Source: Chloroflexota bacterium (lineage in GTDB: Bacteria; Chloroflexota; Anaerolineae; UBA4142). From it: 6,439 bases of DNA. Made by a program: the position numbers and the translations under genes. Below the pieces are notes generated by a model. That model searched no databases. It saw only the letters and a list, made by a program, of their open reading frames with translations, and was not told the DNA's origin. The stretch covers positions 1 through 6,439 of the forward strand of contig JAMCRS010000121.1 of NCBI GenBank assembly GCA_023380675.1. The letters run 5' to 3'. Below, in pieces: positions 1-4,580 of the stretch. How positions within the stretch are numbered: position 1 is the stretch's first letter; each line of letters begins with the position of its first letter.

Positions 1-30
1 CACCTGAAATTGCATATAATCCCATCGTGG
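1..30. repeat. Inverted repeat, arm 1 (partner at 393-422)
   Basis: The first 30 bases are the reverse complement of 393-422 with one difference (T25 opposite G398). The match stops abruptly at 30/393 and may continue past the window edge. It includes the TATAAT of the permease promoter. It could be a true inverted repeat, or a fold-back chimera formed at the microhomology TGGG shared by both arms. Confidence 0.85.
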
Positions 31-328
31 CCGGGAGCGTGAGGAGAGCGTAGGTGAGCGTGGTGACGAGCGAATTCCAGAAATCGGAGCTCGTCAGGGC
101 GCGAGCATAGTTGTCGGCGCCCACGAACGTAAAATTGTTGATCGGTCCTTTGTTCAGGCTGACGTAGACCGCGTACAGGACCGGTAGAATGTGAAATGCG
201 GCGATAATGGTGAATGCTGGGAGGATGTAGAGGTAGCCGGTCCATTCGACGGAACGACGCCGCGCGCGGCCGGCCATTGCCGCGGCCGGTGTCCGGCTTG
301 TCTCAGCAGTTCTTGCAGAATCGGCCAC
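1..328 (-). CDS. Sugar-type ABC transporter permease, N-terminal part (cut by window edge)
   Basis: Inner-membrane permease of the MalF/UgpA kind, which would pair with a second permease, an ATPase and a periplasmic binding protein to import a carbohydrate or similar solute. 109 codons are visible of a protein normally near 300. The basic N-terminus (RARRR, residues 21-25) is followed by a membrane segment at about 31-58. A periplasmic stretch containing FVGADNYARAL (69-79) and then DFWNSLVTTLTYAL (82-95), typical of this family, precedes the second membrane segment. I chose the GTG at 328 because an in-frame TGA lies 11 codons upstream and GAGGG sits 7 nt before it; the ATG at 277 is the alternative. 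The last ~8 residues, from about base 24 to the edge, look unlike the family and coincide with the inverted repeat at 1-30, so they may not be genuine. The substrate is unknown. Confidence 0.82.
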   Translation of the reverse strand, partial: MADSARTAETSRTPAAAMAGRARRRSVEWTGYLYILPAFTIIAAFHILPVLYAVYVSLNKGPINNFTFVGADNYARALTSSDFWNSLVTTLTYALLTLPATMGLYAISG

Positions 329-392
329 GCTGGATCCCTCGCAGGCCCTCAAGAATCAGTCGCTCGAACGAACCGGCGACGCGGGGTGGATG

Positions 393-422
393 CCACGGTG
401 GGATTATATGCAATTTCAGGTG
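393..422. repeat. Inverted repeat, arm 2 (partner at 1-30)
   Basis: Matches the reverse complement of the window's first 30 bases at 29 of 30 positions. This arm sits in its expected context, the divergent promoter region, so it is probably the original copy. Confidence 0.85.
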
Positions 423-430
423 TTTGACAA
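403..430 (-). promoter_or_regulatory. Sigma70-type promoter for the permease
   Basis: On the minus strand TTGTCA (430-425) is followed by a 16-nt spacer and a perfect TATAAT (408-403). Transcription would start near 396, giving a leader of about 68 nt before the GTG at 328. Confidence 0.65.
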
Positions 431-444
431 CAGCCTTTTCGCGC

Positions 445-458
445 CGAATGCGCATTCG
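445..458. promoter_or_regulatory. Perfect 14-bp palindrome, candidate operator
   Basis: CGAATGCGCATTCG is a perfect palindrome with a central CG. It lies between the divergent permease (403-430) and folB (482-510) promoters, and a second short palindrome, CGCATGCG, follows at 462-469. Many LacI-family operators are palindromes with a central CG and control sugar transporters, so a site regulating the permease is a reasonable inference. No regulator gene is in the window. Confidence 0.4.
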
Positions 459-481
459 CGACGCATGCGGCCGCGCTCGGA

Positions 482-510
482 TTGACAAGCCTTGTGGAAG
501 CAGGTACAAT
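482..510 (+). promoter_or_regulatory. Sigma70-type promoter for folB-cobO
   Basis: A perfect TTGACA (482-487), a 17-nt spacer and TACAAT (505-510). Transcription would start near 517, about 25 nt before the folB ATG at 542. This is also why folB should not be extended upstream to 482. Confidence 0.8.
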
Positions 511-541
511 CGCACGCGAGAGTTCGCAAGGCGTTCCGAAC

Positions 542-904
542 ATGGCCGACAAGATCCTCCTGATGGGCGCGCAGTTTTTCGGACACCACGGCGTCGACGA
601 CGACGAGCAGCGGGTCGGCGCGCATTACGTCGTCGACGTGGAACTGGAACGCGATCTGTCGCGGGCCGGCGCGAGCGACGATTTGGCGGACACGGTGAGC
701 TACGCGCAGGTGTACCAGACCGTCCGGGAGATCGTCGAGGGTAAGCCGTGTCGCTTGATCGAGACCCTCGCCGACAAGGTCGCGCACGCCGTGCTGTCGC
801 GCTACGGCGTCGAATCCGTGACGGTGTGCGTGAAAAAACAGCCGCCGCCCATCTCCGGGGTCGTGGACTATGCCGGCGTGCAGATAACCCGGAATCGTCG
901 ATGA
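542..904 (+). CDS. folB: Dihydroneopterin aldolase
   Basis: Cytoplasmic folate-pathway enzyme that splits 7,8-dihydroneopterin into 6-hydroxymethyl-dihydropterin and glycolaldehyde. The 120 residues match the usual length. Visible family motifs are FFGHHGV (12-18) with E22, TVSYAQVY (51-58) with Y54, RLIETLA (71-77) with E74 in the pterin-binding position, and the C-terminal VKKQPPPISG (97-106), where K99 fits the catalytic lysine. The usual KP there is KQ, a mild deviation. The ATG at 542 was chosen because the promoter at 482-510 lies just upstream and translation from it gives the standard N-terminus. AAGG (528-531) is a modest ribosome binding site. The TGA stop overlaps the cobO start by 4 bp, so the two are probably co-translated. 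Other folate genes are absent from the window. Confidence 0.93.
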   Translation: MADKILLMGAQFFGHHGVDDDEQRVGAHYVVDVELERDLSRAGASDDLADTVSYAQVYQTVREIVEGKPCRLIETLADKVAHAVLSRYGVESVTVCVKKQPPPISGVVDYAGVQITRNRR

Positions 905-1443
905 AAGAAAAGGGCAACCGCGGCTTTGTCATCGTTTACACCGGCGACGGAAAAGGCAAAACCACGGCCGCGCTCGGAATGGCGTTGCGCGCGATCGGCC
1001 GCGGTTGGAAGGTGCTGATGGTTCAGTTCATGAAAGGCACCTGGCACTATGCGGAGCTGGACGCGGCCCGGCGATTGGCGCCCGATCTCGAGATCGTTCC
1101 GATGGGCAAGGGCTTTTACAAGATCCTGGACGATCACTATACGGACGAGGCGCACCGTGAGGCCGCGGCGGCCGCGCTGCAATTCGCGCGCGAGAAGATG
1201 GAGTCAGGGCTGTACGATTTGCTCATTCTGGACGAGATCAACAACGCCGTGGACACAGGGCTCTTGCCGCTGCAGGCGGTCCTCCAGTTGATCGACGCGA
1301 AACCGGCCGATCTAAACCTCGTGCTGACCGGGCGCGGAGCGCCGGCGGAATTCGTCGAGCGAGCCGATTTGGTTACCGAAATGCGCGAGATCAAGCACCC
1401 GTATCAAAAAGGAGTCTTCGCCCAAAAGGGCATCGATTTTTGA
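901..1443 (+). CDS. cobO: Cob(I)yrinic acid a,c-diamide (corrinoid) adenosyltransferase
   Basis: Adds the adenosyl group from ATP to cob(I)alamin or a corrinoid precursor, completing or salvaging coenzyme B12 in the cytoplasm. The 180-residue protein is of the CobO/CobA/BtuR type and unlike PduO or EutT. It has the P-loop GDGKGKTT (15-22), VQFMKG (41-46), a Walker-B-like DLLILDEINNA (106-116), LVLTGRGAP (140-148) and the family's C-terminal ADLVTEMREIKHP (155-167) plus a terminal GIDF. Its ATG lies inside the folB stop (ATGA, 901-904), so translation is probably coupled; only a weak CCGGA precedes it. A start at 748 would add an out-of-family extension that merely overlaps folB. No terminator is obvious after the stop. 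Confidence 0.94.
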   Translation: MKEKGNRGFVIVYTGDGKGKTTAALGMALRAIGRGWKVLMVQFMKGTWHYAELDAARRLAPDLEIVPMGKGFYKILDDHYTDEAHREAAAAALQFAREKMESGLYDLLILDEINNAVDTGLLPLQAVLQLIDAKPADLNLVLTGRGAPAEFVERADLVTEMREIKHPYQKGVFAQKGIDF

Positions 1444-1546
1444 GGCGAGCGGCGGCGGTTGCGCGATGTGCCACGCGGCCGCGGGTTCGCGATTATCATC
1501 CCATCGTCCAATACCGCCGGAATCCGAACGAAGCAAGGAGAGAGAC

Positions 1547-2041
1547 ATGGCAGACAAGGTGGACCTCAAGATCGGCGACGCCGCGCCCGATTTCTCGGCG
1601 TCGGCGGTCATTACCAAACCGCAAGTTCAGCGCATTGAGATTACGTTGAGCGATTATCGCGGCCGCAAGAACGTCGCGCTGGCGTTTCACCCGTTCGCGT
1701 TCACGGCCACCTGAGACAAACAGATCCCTTCCTACGAGGCGCAGAGCGCCGACTTTGAGAAGGTGAATAGCCAGGTACTGGCTATCAGCTGTGACCCGGT
1801 CCAGTCCAAGCAAGCGTGGGGCAAGTCGCTGGGAGGCATCGGATACCCCCTCGTCGCCGACTTTTGGCCGCACGGCGAGATCTCACGCAAGTACGGCGTC
1901 TTCGACGAGAAGCTGGGACGGCCCGACCGGGTGATCTTTGTGATCGACCGGGAAGGCATCGTCCGCTGGATCAAGCGTTACGAGCCGGGGGTACTGCCCG
2001 GAAACGCCGAGCTCCTGGAGGAACTCGCGAAAATCACCTAG
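1547..2041 (+). CDS. AhpE-like peroxiredoxin, selenoprotein (in-frame TGA = Sec56)
   Basis: Peroxidase that would reduce hydrogen peroxide, organic hydroperoxides or peroxynitrite, using selenocysteine as the attacking residue. The frame from ATG 1547 to TAG 2041 encodes 164 residues, a usual length for the family, and is interrupted only by TGA at 1712-1714. Upstream, DAAPDF (11-16) and NVALAFHPFAFT (42-53) and downstream ADFWPHGEISRKYGVF (104-119) and RVIFVIDREG (128-137) resemble mycobacterial AhpE closely. The family active site is P-x3-T-x2-C; here it reads P49, T53, then TGA exactly at the cysteine position. R128 fits the conserved catalytic arginine. The only other cysteine is C82 (AISCDP), not an obvious resolving residue, so this is a 1-Sec type. 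AAGGAG (1535-1540) is a strong ribosome binding site. A SECIS-like hairpin follows the TGA. A nonsense mutation is the alternative but would be a striking coincidence at this codon. Confidence 0.9.
1712..1763 (+). promoter_or_regulatory. UGA Sec codon and candidate bacterial SECIS element
   Basis: After the TGA (1712-1714) comes an upper stem GGCGC (1738-1742) pairing with GCGCC (1746-1750) around the loop AGA, with G in the second loop position. A lower stem CCTTC (1727-1731) pairs with GAAGG (1759-1763), with an internal loop between. The apical loop starts 28 nt after the TGA. Bacterial SECIS elements lie within the coding sequence at about this distance and usually have a G among the first loop bases, bound by SelB. 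The fold was drawn by hand. Confidence 0.65.
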
Positions 2042-2058
2042 CCGCCGAGGAAAGAGGC

Positions 2059-2430
2059 TTGAAGACCTTTACGCTGGAACAGGCAAACGCATTGGTGCCT
2101 CAGTTGGACGACTTGCTGGGCGAAATGGTCGACGTTCGGGATAGGCTTGTCTCGATGAGTGCGTCGCTGCAGACGATGCTGGAGCACGCTGGCGGAAACG
2201 GCGGCAGCAAGGCGGGCGGCGAATACGTTTTGCTGCTGCAGCGATTCAATGCGTGTATCAGTTTCATCCAGGAGATTGGATGCGAGCTCAAGGACCTGGA
2301 CCAGGGATTGGTCGATTTTCCATCCTATCGCGAAGGCAAGCTGGTGTACTTGTGCTGGAAACGCGGCGAAGCGCGGGTGGCGTACTGGCACGACCTGGAG
2401 GCCGGCTTTCCGGGACGACAGCCGCTTTGA
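2059..2430 (+). CDS. DUF2203 family protein
   Basis: Small cytoplasmic protein of unknown function belonging to DUF2203. The 123 residues start MKTFTLEQANALVPQL, the family's usual opening, and carry its signature C-terminal half: EIGCELKDLDQGLVDFP (72-88), VYLCWKRGE (96-104) and YWHDLEAGF (109-117) followed by GRQPL. Two predicted helices with a glycine-rich turn (45-54) come before that. There is no signal peptide or membrane segment. The TTG at 2059 gives the standard N-terminus and is preceded by GAGGAAAGAGG. It begins 17 nt after the peroxiredoxin stop on the same strand, so the two are likely one transcript; whether they work together is not known. Confidence 0.88.
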   Translation: MKTFTLEQANALVPQLDDLLGEMVDVRDRLVSMSASLQTMLEHAGGNGGSKAGGEYVLLLQRFNACISFIQEIGCELKDLDQGLVDFPSYREGKLVYLCWKRGEARVAYWHDLEAGFPGRQPL

Positions 2431-2682
2431 GCGGGCTGCGACATCTTAAGAGCAAAATCCGCAGATTCCGCAGATTACACAGATGGGCAGAGAACAAGCA
2501 TCACGATTCTCCGGAGAGCTCGTAGCGAGGTCAGGCGACAGGCCGGTGGGATGATCTGATTCGGACGCGCCAACGCCGGCCTAGCTCCGCGACGAGTCAA
2601 CATACCCCAGCATCGATCGGATAGAGTGCGAGTCTGTTTGCCCTCGAGCTAGTGCAGCGCGAGCGGCGATGATCGATCGGAA
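2431..2682. other. 252-bp spacer before lipB
   Basis: No convincing gene. It holds the 9-nt tandem repeat at 2459-2485, a 9-bp stem (2540-2548 with 2574-2582, including one G-U) without a T-run, and two copies of ATCGATCGG 60 nt apart (2612-2620 and 2672-2680), the second just before the lipB start. I see no clear promoter or terminator. Confidence 0.6.
2459..2485 (+). repeat. Short tandem repeat (three 9-nt units)
   Basis: CCGCAGATT (2459-2467), an exact second copy (2468-2476) and a diverged third ACACAGATG (2477-2485). Similar CGCAGATTA-type intergenic repeats occur in unrelated bacterial genomes, as I recall; this one sits 28 nt after the DUF2203 stop. Confidence 0.6.
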
Positions 2683-3411
2683 ATGAATCAAGTATGGTTG
2701 GTTAATCTTCCGGCGGTGCCGTACGCGGATGCGCTCGCGTTGCAGCACCGTGTGGTCGCAGCGCGCAAACGCGGTGCGCTAAACGACACGCTTCTCCTGC
2801 TGGAACACCCCGCGGTCTTTACGCTCGGACGGAACGCGAACGACGGAAACATCCTCGTATCGCCGGAGCACCTCAAGAAACTGGGAATAGAGGTGTTTCG
2901 GGTCGAGCGCGGCGGGGACGTGACGTATCACGGCCCCGGCCAACTGGTCGGCTATCCGATCCTCGATCTTCACAATTTTCGAACCGACGTCGGCTGGTTC
3001 GTGCGCTCGATCGAAGAGACGCTGATCCGCGTGCTGGAGGATTTTGGGATCCACGGCAAGCGAATCGAAAAACTGGTCGGCGTGTGGGTCGACCAGGCCT
3101 CGCCGGTCCAGCCGGAGGCGAAGGTCGTCCAGATCGGCGCACGGATCGAGCAGTGGATCACGTATCACGGATTCGCGCTCAACGTCGATCCCAACGTGGC
3201 GCACTTTGATCTGATCGTCCCGTGCGGCATCAGCGACAAGGCAGTGACTTCGATGGCGCGAGTGCTCCAGAAACCGGTGGACGCCGGCAAGGTGCGTGCA
3301 AGCGTCGCCGCTCGATTCGGAGAGGTTTTCGGCGCCGAGATGGTTCCGGTATCTGCACAAGAGCTCTACGAGAGATTGGGAGAAGAGTATGCGGGCCCCA
3401 CGCCGGTTTAG
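2683..3411 (+). CDS. lipB: Octanoyl-[acyl-carrier-protein]:protein N-octanoyltransferase
   Basis: Transfers octanoyl from acyl carrier protein to lipoyl domains (such as pyruvate dehydrogenase E2 and glycine cleavage H protein), the first step of endogenous lipoate synthesis; LipA would then insert sulfur. The 242 residues cover the whole fold. Family motifs are LLLEHPAVFTLGR (38-50), RGGDVTYHGPGQLVGYPILD (76-95), the lysine loop AKVVQIGARI (146-155) with catalytic K147, WITYHGFALNV (158-168) and FDLIVPCGI (175-183) with catalytic C181. Both K and C are present, so it should be active. The ATG at 2683 gives the expected N-terminus, though only a weak CGGA precedes it. The 3' end is overlapped by 23 bp by the next gene. 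lipA is not in the window. Confidence 0.95.
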   Translation: MNQVWLVNLPAVPYADALALQHRVVAARKRGALNDTLLLLEHPAVFTLGRNANDGNILVSPEHLKKLGIEVFRVERGGDVTYHGPGQLVGYPILDLHNFRTDVGWFVRSIEETLIRVLEDFGIHGKRIEKLVGVWVDQASPVQPEAKVVQIGARIEQWITYHGFALNVDPNVAHFDLIVPCGISDKAVTSMARVLQKPVDAGKVRASVAARFGEVFGAEMVPVSAQELYERLGEEYAGPTPV

Positions 3412-4447
3412 AGACAGCATGCCTTCTCGCCGGCGCGCGTCCTGGCTGGTTACGCTATCCTTTGTCACGCTCGCGCTGCCGGCGTGCGCGTCGACTGCCG
3501 GCCCCGCCCCGGCAACAGTCCCACGCGCGACCCTGACTGGCGAAGCGTCTTCAACCATATCCCCCTCGACATCGAGAACGTCCACGACCACTAGCGTCAA
3601 GCCAACGGCAAGCGCGGGGCCGACGGCGGCAACGGGCGGCCAGAGCATATCGGCTCTCTCGCCGACCGAGCTCAAGTATGCGTTGATCGCTCGTTTCGGA
3701 GCGCCGTTTTTTTGCGATCCGGATGTCTATCCGGTGGCACGCCGGCTTGGTCCGAGCGAGATCGAGCAGCGTTTGTCACAGATCGAACAGAACACGGAGG
3801 AGTACCAGGCGATCTTGCAGCACCTGGGGTACGGCGGCAGCGCGACGCTGTCGGCCGACCAGGAGCAGCAGGTCTATTCTGAGCACAAGATGCTGGCCGC
3901 GATCGCGCTCGAGGCCGCGGACGGCGCCTATCGCTTCAATTTGCGTATCTCGCAAACCAAGGCCAACGGATTCGTCATTACCGGTACGATCGATTCGAGC
4001 GGTGTGATCCAGGTCGCCAGCCGGCAGGCGACCGTCACGACATGCCCAATCTGTCTCGCCGGCGACACGCTGATCAGCACCCCCGAGGGGCCGGTGCCGG
4101 TGAAGGAACTCGCTCGCGGGATGGGCGTGTGGACGATCGATCTCGCCGGCGCCCGGCAGCCTGCCGTCGTGGTGCAGACGGCAAAGCGGAGCGTGCCGGC
4201 CGGTACTCCGCTCGTTCAGATCGTGCTGGACGACGGGCGAGAGCTGACCGCATCGGCGTTCCATCCGACGATGGACGGCCCGGTGTTAGGTGACTTGGCG
4301 CGCGGAGACTGGCTCGACGGCGCGCGGGTCAAGAGTGTCAAGGGCGTGCCGGACGCGCAGGGTGAAACGTACGATCTGCTCCCGTCGGGCGAGACGGGTG
4401 CGTACTGGGCGAACGGGATCTTAGTGAAGAGCACGCTCGCGCGGTAA
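3389..4447 (+). CDS. Putative lipoprotein with C-terminal Hint (intein/hedgehog-type) domain
   Basis: Uncharacterised 352-residue envelope protein. A basic start (RRFR, RRR) and hydrophobic segment (19-32) end in LPAC, with C33 as probable lipidation site; P at -2 is unusual. A Ser/Thr/Ala/Pro-rich linker (about 34-85) follows. A helical domain (about 90-185) with ARFGAPFFCDPDVYPVARRL (101-120) leads into a short beta region. The Hint domain runs 222-350: CLAGDTLISTPEGPVPVKEL starting at C222, SAFHP (289-293) carrying the block-B histidine, and YDLLPSGETGAYWANGI (328-344). C219 and C222 form CPIC. It ends in KSTLAR without the His-Asn of splicing inteins and with no C-extein, so protein splicing is unlikely; self-cleavage at C222 is possible but unproven. 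GGAG precedes the ATG at 3389, which overlaps lipB by 23 bp; ATG 3419 is an alternative. Confidence 0.8.
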   Translation: MRAPRRFRDSMPSRRRASWLVTLSFVTLALPACASTAGPAPATVPRATLTGEASSTISPSTSRTSTTTSVKPTASAGPTAATGGQSISALSPTELKYALIARFGAPFFCDPDVYPVARRLGPSEIEQRLSQIEQNTEEYQAILQHLGYGGSATLSADQEQQVYSEHKMLAAIALEAADGAYRFNLRISQTKANGFVITGTIDSSGVIQVASRQATVTTCPICLAGDTLISTPEGPVPVKELARGMGVWTIDLAGARQPAVVVQTAKRSVPAGTPLVQIVLDDGRELTASAFHPTMDGPVLGDLARGDWLDGARVKSVKGVPDAQGETYDLLPSGETGAYWANGILVKSTLAR

Positions 4448-4465
4448 GGCGCACGCGAATTTGAT

Positions 4466-4494
4466 TTGACAGCCCCCAGCAGGTATGCTATAGT
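4466..4494 (+). promoter_or_regulatory. Promoter of the tRNA-Asp gene
   Basis: A perfect TTGACA (4466-4471), 17-nt spacer and TATAGT (4489-4494) with an extended -10 TG at 4486-4487. Transcription would start near 4501, just before the tRNA. Confidence 0.8.
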
Positions 4495-4506
4495 TGTCTT
4501 GGTCGT

Positions 4507-4580
4507 GGGGGCGTGGTGTAGCGGCCTAACATGCAGCCCTGTCAAGGCTGAGATCGCGGGTTCGAATCCCGTCGCTCCCG
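4507..4580 (+). tRNA. tRNA-Asp (anticodon GTC)
   Basis: A full cloverleaf of 74 nt. The acceptor is 4507-4513 with 4573-4579 (one G-U), the D stem 4516-4519 with 4529-4532, and the anticodon stem 4534-4538 with 4546-4550. The loop has GTC at 4541-4543, and the T stem is 4556-4560 with 4568-4572 around TTCGAAT. The discriminator is G4580; CCA is not encoded. It carries its own promoter and terminator. The 3' end of the serine recombinase gene overlaps it on the other strand, and it is the likely integration target. Confidence 0.95.

Noticed and set aside
482..541. Upstream TTG extension of folB
   Set aside because: It would begin inside the promoter -35 and adds 20 residues absent from the family.
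303..932. Minus-strand frame of 209 Arg/Pro-rich residues over folB
   Set aside because: Low-complexity shadow of folB; it also covers the divergent promoter region.
1712..1714. TGA read as a true stop, making the peroxiredoxin a pseudogene
   Set aside because: The frame is otherwise intact on both sides, the TGA falls precisely on the catalytic cysteine, and a SECIS-like hairpin follows. A sequencing error at this codon remains possible but less likely.
2779..3675. Long minus-strand frame of 298 residues
   Set aside because: It lies antisense to lipB and the lipoprotein gene, resembles no family I know, and open antisense frames are expected in high-GC codon usage.
4052..4447. Splicing intein in the lipoprotein
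   Set aside because: The Hint domain lacks the terminal His-Asn and a C-extein, and has no endonuclease insert.
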